64,000 nt of DNA, from NCBI RefSeq assembly GCF_036670015.1, contig NZ_CP137636.1:1714501-1778500 (forward strand). The letters are read 5' to 3'. Every line of letters starts with the position of its first letter. Position 1 is the first letter of the stretch. Under the pieces are notes generated by a model. It ran no database searches, was not told where the DNA came from, and saw only the letters and a list, made by a program, of their open reading frames with translations. Positions 44,487-54,076 of the stretch are shown one piece after another. A program made the position numbers and the translations under genes. This DNA comes from Niallia sp. XMNu-256 (GTDB taxonomy: Bacteria; Bacillota; Bacilli; Bacillales; Cytobacillaceae).

Positions 44487-46670
44487 CTAAACATCCTTTT
44501 GTTTCTTTTCCTCTTTTCTTTGTTTATCTTCTTCTTTTATGCGTTTCTTTTCTTCTTTTTTGAGTTTCTCTTCCTCTTTCTTGAGTTTCTTATCTTCCTT
44601 TTTGAGCTTCTCTTTATTTCCGCCATTTTTAGGATTCTTAGGTGGAACTTCTGCAGAATCATTTCCTTTTATATAAAGTTCATTGTTCACTTTGTAGACA
44701 CTTTCTGGTTGCTGAAATTTTGCTGTATCCGTTCCGAGATTTTCCATCATTGCTTTAAACATTAACTGTGGTATTTTTGTCGTATTTCCACTCATATAGT
44801 TACCCTGTCCGTTTCGAGCGTAACCCGTCCAGACAGCCATGGTGTATTGAGGGTTGTATCCTGCAAACCAGCTATCATTTGTAGCAGAGCTTGGATATCC
44901 ATATTTTGCTCGAGTTTTTTCATCGAAATTGGTTGTGCCTGTTTTCCCGGCAACATCCAGTCCGGGAACATTTGCAGTTTTTCCTGTCCCAGCATTTACG
45001 ACTGTGCGTAACATATCAGTTACCATATAGGCCGTGTAATCTTGCATAACACGTTTTGGTTTCTCCTTAAAATTAACGACTGTGCCATCCGCAAGGACAA
45101 CCTTTTGGACGAAATGCGGTTTATTGTATAAACCGTTGTTTCCAAAAGCACTGTAGCTTCCTGCCATGTCTAAAGGACTAACGGTATTGCTGCCGAGCGC
45201 GTAGGATTCGTATACTTCATTATTTTTAAACGTAATGCCTAGTTGTTCTGCAAAGTTCTTAGCCTTATCCAGCCCAACTTCTCTTAATGTAAGTAGTGCC
45301 GGGATATTGTATGAATATTGCAGTGCCGTCCGTATCGTCATCATTCCATGATGTTGATTATCCCAATTGGAAATAGGTTCACCCGATGAATAAGTTGTCT
45401 TCTGGTCATTAATCAAATGAGCAGTGGACCATTTTAAGTTTTCAATCGCCGGTCCATAATCAAAAATCGGCTTAAAGATGGATCCAGGTTGACGTTTAAT
45501 ATCGACCGCCATGTTGTGGCCTAAAAATTGAGCTTTATAGTCATTTCGACCACTCCCGATTGCCCTGACTTCACCCGTTTTGTTATCTAATAAAACGAAT
45601 GCTCCCTGAATATTCGCATCCGGATAGGCAATGATTTCATTGGTATTCATCATTTTGTCTGCAAATTCCTGTGCTTGTGGGTCCAGCGTTGTATAAATCG
45701 ACAATCCGTCCTCGCTGATGTCCACATCTTTCAGTTTTCCCTGAACCTCTTTCACAGCTGCATCCAAAAATGCCTCATATGGCATACTTTGCTGCGTATT
45801 TCTTGCTACAAGTCCCTCTGTTACAGGAACTTTTTCTGCTTCTTTCAATTGTTCTTCCGTAATATAGCCTTCTCGAAGCATCGAGCTTAATACAACGTGA
45901 CGGCGGTTTGTGGCGGCTTCTTTGTTTTCCTGTATGGTTGGATCATAATTGTTCGGACTCTGTGTCAATCCAGCCAACATCGCCGCTTGCGCAAGCGTCA
46001 TTTCTTTCAAATCATCGGGCTCTATACCGTAATAATACTTCGCTGCGGCAGCCACTCCGTAAGAGCGGTTTCCAAGGTAGATTTTATTTAAATACATCAT
46101 TAAAATGTCCTGCTTGGAATATTTTTTTTCCAACTGATACGCTAAGTTCCATTCCTGCACTTTACGTTTAATCGTTTTCTCTGGCGACAGAAAAGAATTT
46201 TTAATGACTTGCTGTGTAATCGTGCTACCTCCCTGAGATCCGAAATCTCCGGTTATGTTCACGAAAATGGCCTTGGCCGTCCGTTTAAGGTCGATCCCAA
46301 AATGTTCGTAAAATCCGGAATCCTCAGTGGCAATAAAGGCTTGTTCCAACACTTTTGGCACTTGATCGTACGTAATTTTTGTCCGTTTTTCTTTCCCGTA
46401 TTCATAAAGGAAGTTTCCGTCTTTATCATAAAATTTAGTAGAAAGCGGATCGATTAGCTTAGTAGAATCAAAGGTAGGTGTACCCTTAATCATTGAAGCT
46501 AACGTAATGGCTCCTACTCCTGTTGAAACAAGACCGAGTACTAAAAAGACAATGACTATTTTTTTAAACAACGATCCCTTTAACGGTTTACCTATACTTC
46601 TTTGTTTATATTTGTTTGCTTTTTCCGCTTTTTTTCGTTCCACACGAGACTGATACGATTCTTCTGACAT
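44487..46670 (-). CDS. class A penicillin-binding protein (PBP1A-type)
   Basis: A bifunctional peptidoglycan synthase of 727 residues. A short cytoplasmic N-terminus with many basic residues is followed by a membrane helix (about 37-59). The glycosyltransferase domain has Glu116 (ATEDSGFYEHFGID) and GGSTITQQVIKN. The transpeptidase domain has the active-site Ser397-x-x-Lys400 (GSIFKP), SYN near 457 and KTGTT at 576-580. The last 50 residues are almost only Lys and Glu, a tail seen in several Bacillus class A PBPs. It acts at the outer face of the membrane. ATG 46670 lies behind a GGGAGAGAA-type site. The product could correspond to PbpF- or PonA-like enzymes, but I cannot tell which. Confidence 0.88.
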   Translation of the reverse strand: MSEESYQSRVERKKAEKANKYKQRSIGKPLKGSLFKKIVIVFLVLGLVSTGVGAITLASMIKGTPTFDSTKLIDPLSTKFYDKDGNFLYEYGKEKRTKITYDQVPKVLEQAFIATEDSGFYEHFGIDLKRTAKAIFVNITGDFGSQGGSTITQQVIKNSFLSPEKTIKRKVQEWNLAYQLEKKYSKQDILMMYLNKIYLGNRSYGVAAAAKYYYGIEPDDLKEMTLAQAAMLAGLTQSPNNYDPTIQENKEAATNRRHVVLSSMLREGYITEEQLKEAEKVPVTEGLVARNTQQSMPYEAFLDAAVKEVQGKLKDVDISEDGLSIYTTLDPQAQEFADKMMNTNEIIAYPDANIQGAFVLLDNKTGEVRAIGSGRNDYKAQFLGHNMAVDIKRQPGSIFKPIFDYGPAIENLKWSTAHLINDQKTTYSSGEPISNWDNQHHGMMTIRTALQYSYNIPALLTLREVGLDKAKNFAEQLGITFKNNEVYESYALGSNTVSPLDMAGSYSAFGNNGLYNKPHFVQKVVLADGTVVNFKEKPKRVMQDYTAYMVTDMLRTVVNAGTGKTANVPGLDVAGKTGTTNFDEKTRAKYGYPSSATNDSWFAGYNPQYTMAVWTGYARNGQGNYMSGNTTKIPQLMFKAMMENLGTDTAKFQQPESVYKVNNELYIKGNDSAEVPPKNPKNGGNKEKLKKEDKKLKKEEEKLKKEEKKRIKEEDKQRKEEKKQKDV

Positions 46671-47455
46671 TCCTATTCTCTCCCATTTAAAGACAATTAA
46701 AGTTAATATAAGATAAAAAGCTTGTGTAGATAGGAGAGTTTAATGTGATTTAATCTCAAGTCACCTTTTTCAAGAACTCCTATATAACGGTTTGAAGAAC
46801 GAGTGGTACAATAAAGTATTGGCGCTGTTCAATCTTTTCTACCATTCCTTCTATAACTAGTTCCTACTTATATTTACCTCTTTCATTAATCTTCGCATTT
46901 AATATCATTCTAGCTATCACAAACGATAAATTCCCTCAACTAAAAGTTACAAAGTTGATCAAGCTCTACAAATCTACAGTTGGATGTTAAATTACTTGAG
47001 CCTATTTATATAGGGGCGTAAGAACTCTTAACTTTATCAGGCTAAACAGGCAGTTAGACCAACCTCAAGATTTTAAGTATTAAAAGAAGATAGGTGGGGG
47101 ATCAACTGCCCGTAAAGCTCCGCAATAATAAACATAGACTAAATACGCCCGGCAACGTCTACGTGACCAGCAGTCTGCAGGCTTCGGGCTTTTCATCAGT
47201 GGGGGATGATAGAAACCCCCATTGAGGGAAGTTGGGGTTAACGGGGGATTATTTTAAACCAAAAATAAAAAAGAGCCGCCGCAGCAACTCATTCCACTCC
47301 AACAACCTGCCAGTTCGTAATAGCGACATCTCTCCTTAGTCCATCGCTATGATAAGTAAAATGCTTCACAATATATTTTTTGATGTAATTTCTTTCGTTC
47401 TAAATCGACTTTTTGGGTTATCAATGTCGAAACCCCAAAAGTAGAGTAGTTTGTT
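46671..47455. other. intergenic region without a recognised gene
   Basis: About 785 bases contain no convincing ORF. The notable part is a hairpin near 47194-47225 (ATCAGTGGGGG ... CCCCCATTGA), which resembles the one at 55334-55358. Short palindromic and GC-rich bits occur around 47130-47240. The rest is AT-rich. Confidence 0.4.
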
Positions 47456-47623
47456 TCAACGTCTACATAGCTCTTCTTCTGTAATACTTTCTAGCAGATC
47501 AAGAATATTTCTGTGTTCAATTTCGTTATACAATAAACTTGTAAAAGAATGGTCTAATTGGATTTCGGTTGCTTTTAAATACGTATATATCAATAATTCA
47601 TCGGATAAACTTTGAAGTTCCAT
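47456..47623 (-). CDS. sda: Sda-type sporulation checkpoint protein
   Basis: Sda is a small inhibitor of sporulation kinase KinA that links replication to sporulation. This 55-residue protein starts at ATG 47623, behind AAAGGTGG. The upstream in-frame ATG at 47680 has no site. The segment LSDELLIYTYLKATEIQLDH matches the first helix of Sda (LSDELLIESYFKATEMNL), and SLLYNEIEHRNI the second helix. The tail (LDLLESITEEELCRR) is longer than in B. subtilis Sda. In Bacillus, sda is controlled by DnaA; DnaA boxes were not checked. Confidence 0.8.
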   Translation of the reverse strand: MELQSLSDELLIYTYLKATEIQLDHSFTSLLYNEIEHRNILDLLESITEEELCRR

Positions 47624-47849
47624 ATTTTCCACCTTTGTTAATTTAAGTTTTTTATATTTATCATACACGAGAAATACCATCTGGGGTTTTACAATGTGAT
47701 CAAATGTTTATGACAAAATTTAAAAATATGTAATTTAATTTACATCATTTTTGCACATTATAATTTATTGTGTTTATTCAAACGCATTTAATTGTTGAAT
47801 TAAAAAAACATTACAATGATCTCTTTTTGATTACAATGAAAGCTATAAA

Positions 47850-47920
47850 TTTTTGACGGGGCAAGAGAGGGTTGCGATTGATCATCTCCCTTTGTCCCTA
47901 CGAGGCAAGAGAAAACAAAC
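47850..47920 (+). pseudogene. HIT gene echo
   Basis: The bases GCAAGAGAGGGTTGCGAT and the frame TGQERVAIDHLPL, followed by LRGKRK, resemble the middle of the HIT gene at 33.9 kb (TEQERVAIDQLIFQGKK). No start or HIT motif remains. The 390 bases after it, to 48318, show no gene. Confidence 0.45.
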
Positions 47921-48318
47921 GTAGTTGATATGAATGACCGTATGGCAAATGGTACGGGTTTTTAACAAATGAAGATGATTGTGGGGGAGGATCTGGACTT
48001 GATTGTAGAAATGACAGACCTTTCTGAGTAAGAATTAATAAAGTTAAAAAATGAAATAAGTGAATTTTGATAACAGGTTTCCTCTTAAGAGAATAGTACT
48101 AGGCACTGTTCGCTTAAGGACTTATATCTAGTGAAGTTAATTTTTGAGAAGTATAAACATATACAAACCTAAAAAAATCCCCGCCTTTTATAGGACAGGG
48201 CTTTTTTCTTTTCCTAGGTCAAAACAGTTTGGCTTGTGGAACTTGCTGAAACTTAATTATCATATCTAGAATCTTAATTTTTGAGGTCACAACACCTGTT
48301 GTTGCTCATAAAGCCTTC

Positions 48319-48819
48319 TTAATAGAAGAATTTCCCAAGGTTAATAAGATTACTGAGCATTCCGAGTCCGCCTATGGTGCCTTTTCCAAGGTTGAACAAC
48401 CCCCCGAGCATACCTGGCTGACCTTGGCCGATATTATTCCCTAAGCCCATCCAGCCCATTGGATTTCCATAATTTCCCCAGCCTGGCGGCCCCCCAAGAC
48501 CTCCTAGACCTCCAGGCCCTCCAAGCCCCATCAATTGTCCAAGAGGATTGAAACCCGTCTGATTTACTGGTGCCATCCAATTTGCATAACCTAGATTACC
48601 GAAGTTCCCTAAACCACCTGGATATCCTAAACTTTCTAGATTCCCTAAACCACTTGAATTCCACAAACCTGCTGGATTAACTAGCCCACTCCAGCTTTCT
48701 GGTCCTCCAAGACGATTTGTTTGGTTGAGTTGGGGCATGAATGGCGATGCCGAAATTTGGTTATGAAATGGCTGTCTTTGACTCCTTAATAATACAGGCC
48801 TATATTGGTACATACCCAT
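48319..48819 (-). CDS. Gly/Leu/Pro-rich small protein, probable coat or surface
   Basis: This 166-residue protein has a polar N-terminus, then a low-complexity region: repeated units such as GLGNLESLGYPGGLGNFG and LMGLGGPGGLGGLGGPPGWG. It ends in a short hydrophobic segment, GGLGMLSNLINLGKF. There is no signal peptide. Its composition resembles spore coat or exosporium-associated proteins of Bacillus, but that is inferred from composition only. ATG 48819 follows a GGGGG run (AAAAGGGGGAAT). It stands alone. Confidence 0.6.
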   Translation of the reverse strand: MGMYQYRPVLLRSQRQPFHNQISASPFMPQLNQTNRLGGPESWSGLVNPAGLWNSSGLGNLESLGYPGGLGNFGNLGYANWMAPVNQTGFNPLGQLMGLGGPGGLGGLGGPPGWGNYGNPMGWMGLGNNIGQGQPGMLGGLFNLGKGTIGGLGMLSNLINLGKFFY

Positions 48820-49111
48820 ATTCCCCCTTTTTTTAAAAAAGCACTGTGTTGGGATTAGGGTATGTCATTTGGGTTTTGTTGATTGGTTAGGTAACTAGAA
48901 AGACAGGCCGAAATTTTATCCTAAAGAAATTAAAGTTGAGAAGTTTGTTAGCACCCGAGTTGAATAGTGCTAATTCAATTAAAAATATATAAAAGTCGAT
49001 TTAGAAATTTAAATAGTGTGAAAATTGTAAAAATATAGTCAAATCGGGTTTACTATTACATTTTTTAAGGTATATAAGAGCTAATATAAAAGAAAGGGGG
49101 TGTGTTGAATA

Positions 49112-49282
49112 ATGTCGTTTGTTCATTTTGATGAGGTTTACGATATTTGCTGTGAAGCGTGTATAAACTCAGTTGAAAGGAGAGGGCCTATTGGAATCAT
49201 TCCAATAAAAAAAGCAACTTATAGTAAGACCTTTCGGAACATAATCTATCCCAATTCTAACATTTCTCTCTTAGAAATTTGA
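49112..49282 (+). CDS. small cysteine-containing protein
   Basis: This 56-residue ORF starts at ATG 49112, behind AAAGGGGGTG. It includes FDEVYDICCEACINSVERR with three cysteines (CCxxC). I do not recognise it. The good ribosome binding site supports it being expressed. It is followed after 42 bases by another small zinc-ribbon gene, so the two may be an operon. Confidence 0.5.
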   Translation: MSFVHFDEVYDICCEACINSVERRGPIGIIPIKKATYSKTFRNIIYPNSNISLLEI

Positions 49283-49324
49283 TGGTTTTCATCGCTTTTT
49301 TTCTGACAGAGGAGGTGTTTCACA

Positions 49325-49459
49325 TTGGAAAAGTATGACTCTATATGTATTTATTGCGATGAACCACTTTCCAAATGGGAAAGAATTAGAAGTTATTGCT
49401 GGAATTGTAGTGAATTAACAGCATCTGAGTCTTATCAGGAAGAAGATAACTGTGATTAG
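49325..49459 (+). CDS. 44-residue zinc-ribbon protein
   Basis: TTG 49325 lies nine bases after GAGGAGGTG. The protein has two CxxC motifs, SICIYCDEPLSKWERIR and SYCWNCSELTASE, which make a typical zinc knuckle, then an acidic tail. Such small proteins occur in Bacillus genomes with no known function. Confidence 0.6.
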   Translation: MEKYDSICIYCDEPLSKWERIRSYCWNCSELTASESYQEEDNCD

Positions 49460-50046
49460 TTTGAATCGTTCTTTTAATCGTTATCGTGAAACAAATAAAC
49501 GAGTGAATGCCCCTTCAGAAGAATCTTGGATGAAAAACTTTTTTCAATAAAAGCAAAGCCACATAGATCTTAGGAAACAAAACACGAATCAAAAGATAAG
49601 TGGGGGTTTTCTAATAGTATTAAAACAGGTTTATGATTAAGGCTCCCACAACTTTTTTGATTACGTCTGTTGAAATCTAAGATAAGAGACCATAAGCAAA
49701 AATAGTAATGGTTGTATTGTTAAATATTCCTATTTGCTAATTTTTTAATATTTTGTATAGCAAAGAAAAGGGAGGAATCAATATAAGACTACTTTGTCTC
49801 CATTGAGAAGACCAAGGAAGTTAGGGAGTGGTAAGTGGGCTTTTTCAACGAAAATTTATTTGTGCCTGTCTTAAACTTTCAAGGGATGAGACACAATTTA
49901 AGTGTGTTCCAATAGCCTCTGTGACAAGGAAACGGTATATTACGTTAATAGTTTTCGTATTTTTTTGAAAATTAATGTAAATGTAATATAAATAACGTTT
50001 TCTATCGTTTATACTAAAGTAAAGTGAAGCTAGAGGGGGAAATGTA
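49460..50046. other. intergenic region, nothing recognised
   Basis: About 590 AT-rich bases hold only short frames without good start sites. AGGGGG just before 50047 is the site for the next small gene. Confidence 0.4.
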
Positions 50047-50205
50047 ATGGATACTGAAAAGAATAAGCCATCAGTACCTCACTTAGTTGAAAGCCTTAAA
50101 AATAACTATGAAACTAACGGTAATGAGCTGCATCTGGCCATAAAGCAAATAATAGCTAAAAATCAAGAACTAATAGAGAAAAATCGTGAAATTTTACAAA
50201 GATAA
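50047..50205 (+). CDS. small helical charged protein
   Basis: A 52-residue ORF starts at ATG 50047 after GAGGGGG. Its amino acids, SVPHLVESLKNNYETN then LAIKQIIAKNQELIEKNREI, form a likely single long helix with a coiled-coil-like pattern. It is unlike any family I know. Confidence 0.5.
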   Translation: MDTEKNKPSVPHLVESLKNNYETNGNELHLAIKQIIAKNQELIEKNREILQR

Positions 50206-50799
50206 TCAAATTGTTCATTCTCTTAATGGAGTATCGTTTTGGAAAATAGGAACAGAGTAAGAATCTCTATTTTTCGAGGGGGAGTGATTATATATCGTAT
50301 TTTCTATAACTCATAATCGGTCGTTATGATGAGTTTACAGGTAAAAGCCTAATTTCTCAGTTTTAATGTGTGAGGAATTGGGCTTTTTAGTAATTTTTCT
50401 AGCGTTGGTGGTATTTCCTAATAGGTTAATTTTCTTACGATTCTACTATTGAAGACCTTAAGCTATTAGGTAATAATGTTTTTTCCGTTCCTAAATAAGG
50501 TATTCCCAACTATTTTATGTTGTACTTTTTCTAAAAATGAAAGCATTCGTTAAACACTCTTTAGATTGGAGTGAAAGTAAGGAATGCCCTTTTCTTTAAC
50601 TTTTTATTTTGTATGTAATTGGTAAAGTAAACGGTGCTTTCTTTTAATAACGATCCTCAACAATCGGGCCAGATTGTTTAGTAAAGCTAATGGATATTGT
50701 GAAGAAGTACACTTAAACTAAAGAGGCAGGTTAGCTCAAGAAGGATTTATAATTTCCCCACCGAATATGTACTGCACCATTTATTTTTGAGGAGGGTTT
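50206..50799. repeat. intergenic DNA with a dispersed repeat unit
   Basis: The part from about 50535 to 50670 (AAAGCATTCGTTAAA ... AACGGTGCTTTCTTTTAATA, TCAACAATCGGGCC) has a near copy at about 63485-63610. A tail unit CTAAAGAGGCAGGTTAGCTC lies at about 50717-50737. No ORF is seen in the region. Confidence 0.6.
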
Positions 50800-51207
50800 A
50801 TGCGTAAAAACATTATTATGCTTATGTGGTTAGTTTTTATCCTAATTGGTTGTCAGAATGTACCCGAAATACCAGATAATTTAACTGTCAAACAGGTCCT
50901 AAAGCAAAATATAGAGGAATGGGATATATCTGTAATTCCCAGAAAAGAAACTGACAACTGGGTATATGACACACAATTAGAATTCCTCGGTGATACGCCT
51001 GTTAATGTCACTGTTATATATTATGATAAAACCAAAGTTACTTATAATGAACTTAAACCTTTGGAACCAATACTGACAACTGGAAGTGCTGATTATAAGG
51101 ACAGCGTTTATTCGAAGGAAAATTCCCGACTTGAGTTTGAATTGGAATGGGAAAAGAAAGGTATCAAACATTACGGGAAAACAGTTTTTAAAGTTACGCC
51201 TAAATAA
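50800..51207 (+). CDS. small lipoprotein
   Basis: A 135-residue protein begins with a lipoprotein signal: MRKN then MLMWLVFILIGC with the lipobox LIGC at 15-18. The mature part is about 118 residues, polar and beta-strand-rich, ending in KVTPK. It starts behind GAGGAGG at about 50789. A terminator follows at 51264. Its function is unknown. A second lipoprotein gene is 230 bases downstream. Confidence 0.7.
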   Translation: MRKNIIMLMWLVFILIGCQNVPEIPDNLTVKQVLKQNIEEWDISVIPRKETDNWVYDTQLEFLGDTPVNVTVIYYDKTKVTYNELKPLEPILTTGSADYKDSVYSKENSRLEFELEWEKKGIKHYGKTVFKVTPK

Positions 51208-51263
51208 TTATAATGATATATATCGCTGCTAATCTGGAGCTTTATTTGTTCAACTATCGGGGG

Positions 51264-51292
51264 CGATTGTTCAAGAGCAATCGTTTTTTTTT
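51264..51292 (+). terminator. terminator after the lipoprotein gene
   Basis: CGATTG at 51264-51269 pairs with CAATCG at 51278-51283, followed by nine T. It is within a unit of the dispersed repeat (CAACTATCGGGGGCG). Confidence 0.8.
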
Positions 51293-51438
51293 GTGCTAAC
51301 GAAGCAGTTTAGTTTCACAAGGAGGTATTATTGGGAGAATGTCAAAGTGATTGTCTTATGAGGAATTCGACATAATACAGGAACAGAATAATGGGATATT
51401 GTAATGTTAATGGGAAGAATCTTTATGAATGGGGTGAA

Positions 51439-51735
51439 ATGATGAAAAGAACTCATAGTCTATTAATGATAGTCGTTTTATTGTTGCTAAGTTCTTGTGG
51501 TCATGTCTCATCAACTTACTCAGCTTCACTGTTAGTTGTAACTGAAAAAGGTCATACAAGCGACAAAGAGTATTGGATTAAAGCATATGACCCGAACAAT
51601 CAAACAAAAAAGGAAGCATTTAAGCTTTTCGTTGATAGTGAAGTTTTATGGGAAAACTTAGAGGTTGATGAAGAGTACGCTTCTAAATATGAGAAAAAAG
51701 ACAATCAACCATGGAGATTGACGGAGATAAATTGA
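51439..51735 (+). CDS. second small lipoprotein
   Basis: The in-frame ATG at 51391 lacks a ribosome site. ATG 51439, after GGGGTGAA, gives a 98-residue protein with a typical lipoprotein signal (MMKRTHSLLMIVVLLLLSSC, lipobox LSSC). The mature part has a beta-rich pattern with EKGHTSDKEYWIKAY. It resembles small Bacillus lipoproteins of unknown role. The next transcript unit is separated by a terminator-like hairpin. Confidence 0.65.
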   Translation: MMKRTHSLLMIVVLLLLSSCGHVSSTYSASLLVVTEKGHTSDKEYWIKAYDPNNQTKKEAFKLFVDSEVLWENLEVDEEYASKYEKKDNQPWRLTEIN

Positions 51736-51793
51736 ATATGCACAATCAACATTATGGTAAACAATACTGAGTAACATTGTTGAACTAACGGGT

Positions 51794-51825
51794 GCTTTAC
51801 TTCAAGAAGGAGTGAAGCTTTTTTC
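51794..51825 (+). terminator. terminator in a repeat unit
   Basis: GCTTTACTTC at 51794-51803 pairs with GAGTGAAGC at 51810-51818, followed by TTTTTTC. It is the end of a dispersed repeat unit starting with GAACTAACGGGTG. Confidence 0.65.
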
Positions 51826-51882
51826 TTCTTGAACTAAAGCGGCAGGTTAGTTTAAGAAGATTTTTAAGAAAGGGGATGAAAG

Positions 51883-52176
51883 ATGAAAATATTTAATAAC
51901 ACTAATTTAGCAATTTTAACATCCTTGTTTATTCTAATTTCTGTTATTTACAGTTTCATTGTCAATGAACCAATATTTAAATTCACATCATTTTTACACA
52001 CTGCTATTATGATAGTGTCTATCATTACATTAGGTATTCACTTTAATGCTTTAAAAGAGAATAAAGAGAAAAAGAAACTAATATTATTTAGTCTTGGAAT
52101 ACCAATTGCAGTGATAATATATTTTATAATTGGTATTACCTATTGGGTTACCATTGGAAACCCAATAGTGATTTAG
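51883..52176 (+). CDS. small membrane protein, three helices
   Basis: This 97-residue protein has three likely membrane segments: about 8-27 (LAILTSLFILISVIYSFIV), 35-52 (LHTAIMIVSIITLGIHF) and 68-90 (ILFSLGIPIAVIIYFIIGI). A basic loop EKKK lies before the third. It starts at ATG 51883 behind AAAGGGG. No known family is seen. Confidence 0.6.
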   Translation: MKIFNNTNLAILTSLFILISVIYSFIVNEPIFKFTSFLHTAIMIVSIITLGIHFNALKENKEKKKLILFSLGIPIAVIIYFIIGITYWVTIGNPIVI

Positions 52177-52189
52177 AGATATATTTTCT

Positions 52190-52410
52190 TCTTCAACTAA
52201 CGGGTGCTAGAGTTAAATAAGTGCGAGCCATCTTCAGTAGCCACTGATCTTCAACAAACGGGCGCATTTCCAGAGTATGGATCTGCGTTTTTCGCATGAA
52301 AGGGCCATATAATGAAGGAAGAATATCAAGAAAAATTAATTACTTAGGGTAATAATAGTATGGTGTTTGTGAATGATTCTACTTAAACTTTAGATGCAGG
52401 TTAGTGAAAT
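52190..52410. repeat. dispersed repeat cluster
   Basis: Several units of the repeat occur: CAACTAACGGGTGC, CTTCAACAAACGGGCGC, and ACTTTAGATGCAGGTTAG. They are related to the units at 50.6, 51.2, 51.8, 53.9, 59.7, 61.3 and 63.6 kb. Confidence 0.6.
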
Positions 52411-52511
52411 AAATTTATCGGATAGGATATCGGGAATTATTTATAGAAAGGATACCACTCTAAAAATTGGACAGCATAACTTTATGATAAGTAGAACAAA
52501 TTTAAGGGTGA

Positions 52512-53795
52512 ATGTTAAAAATGAAAAAAACAAAAATAACTACATTATTAGAATTATTGAATGCTATTTCTGAGAATGTGCCGCAAATTTTGGAAGTACA
52601 AGGATCCATTCTTTCCCCTCATTCAATCACTATACCTGAAGGCTATCATTTAACTGGAAAAAATATTGAATCATGTATAGTAAGCTTCAATAATAGTGAT
52701 GGTTTTGGAGTGACTCGCAACAATACCATCTCAAACCTAACTGTAATGACAAAACAAACAAACCGAGCCGTTTATACAGTGTGTGGCATTCCGGATATGG
52801 GGAATCTTGTCTTTGAAAATCTGCATATTACAGGTCAGGTTTCCGTTATTTCTAGGCAAGGAACGGACAGAATTAACCTTTATGGAAACAATATCCATAT
52901 TACTTCTTGCGATTCAAGGCATTATAGTGAGCAACCTCAAAAGTATGGTGTTAATGTGTACCAAGGAGCAATGACTGTATACAATTTTAATTCAGATCCC
53001 AACAGTCAAATAGATTGTAAATTAACAAACATCTCCATAGGCATTAAAAATGGTCCTGTAATTGGCTCAGGTATTTTTGTTTGTGGATTTGGCGATGAAG
53101 GTGGGAAGGTTAATTTAGAATCACTAACTACAGGTGCTGTCTATTCAAATGGAATGCTGCCGTATGGGACAGCTGATATTATTACCGCGGCAGTATTCAT
53201 TGTGTATGGCGTGGAAGCAAAAATAGTTGAACATCATGACGAGATTGTGACTTACGGTGTGAATGACATGGTGCTGGATACATGGGGAAAAGTTGAAAAA
53301 TGGATTAGCCATCGTCCGGTCATATCTTATGGACCAAGCGGCATTGGATTTGTGAATTTTGGAACAGTAAAAGATTTCCTGGCGCAGGATATTATTACAT
53401 ATGGATTAGGATCGAGAGGGTTTAACCAATATGACGGTACAGTAGAAAATATTAAATTTAAATCCATCACAACCTATGGGGATGGTTCCATTGGAATACA
53501 AGTCAGTAAGCCCATTGGAAATATGATTATTGAAGAAAATGTCGCAACCTATGGGTCTGTTGGCAATTCCCTAGTTAAAGGCGTAATCATGGAACTTGCG
53601 GCAAATGCCGTAAGTATTAAATCAGGGGGGGAAATTAAAAGTTTGACCGTTAAAGGAGACATTATTACGTACGGTGATGGTGTTACAAGTTACGCACTGG
53701 AAGGCGGAGAAGTGAAGGAACTTAACGTTGGGGGTAAAATCATTGCTAATGGTAAAAATGCGAAAGAATTATTAAAGGACGAGGACCTTGATTAA
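52512..53795 (+). CDS. repetitive beta-helix-like protein
   Basis: The 427-residue protein has no signal peptide. After about 70 residues, repeating short motifs occur (EIVTYGVNDM, PVISYGPSGI, DIITYGLGSRG, SITTYGDGSIG, DIITYGDGVTS), each on a 20-30-residue period. This is typical of right-handed beta-helices. Enzymatic residues are not recognised. Start options are ATG 52512 and ATG 52521; the sequence GGGTGAATG precedes. It is alone between repeat units. The origin could be phage or surface-related, which I cannot confirm. Confidence 0.6.
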   Translation: MLKMKKTKITTLLELLNAISENVPQILEVQGSILSPHSITIPEGYHLTGKNIESCIVSFNNSDGFGVTRNNTISNLTVMTKQTNRAVYTVCGIPDMGNLVFENLHITGQVSVISRQGTDRINLYGNNIHITSCDSRHYSEQPQKYGVNVYQGAMTVYNFNSDPNSQIDCKLTNISIGIKNGPVIGSGIFVCGFGDEGGKVNLESLTTGAVYSNGMLPYGTADIITAAVFIVYGVEAKIVEHHDEIVTYGVNDMVLDTWGKVEKWISHRPVISYGPSGIGFVNFGTVKDFLAQDIITYGLGSRGFNQYDGTVENIKFKSITTYGDGSIGIQVSKPIGNMIIEENVATYGSVGNSLVKGVIMELAANAVSIKSGGEIKSLTVKGDIITYGDGVTSYALEGGEVKELNVGGKIIANGKNAKELLKDEDLD

Positions 53796-54076
53796 AGTCA
53801 ATTATTAATGTCCAAATCTTTTAGTAAATCATATCACATGTAGCTAATCCTTTTCCTTGTGGAACTAACGGGACGTTAGTTGAATAACGATCTTCAACAA
53901 TCGGGCGCATTTCTTGAGTAGAGAAAGTGCCTTTCTTCTTGTCTATTAAGGGTTTTCACGTTTCGATAATTGGGTATTGTCTACGATTGTTGAATAACTT
54001 GCGTATAAAAAAGGCTCTCCTTGAACATAATAGTGTCTAGATTAATTGATTTATAACATAGGAGAGTGAAAGAATA

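Noticed and set aside
44499-46457. Plus-strand ORFs across the penicillin-binding protein gene
   Set aside because: They are antisense frames of a clear class A PBP gene and show Phe/Leu-rich composition caused by the Lys/Glu-rich sense strand.
47120-47240. A possible 5S rRNA fragment on the minus strand (GGCAACGTC)
   Set aside because: Only about nine bases match and the rest does not fold as 5S rRNA.
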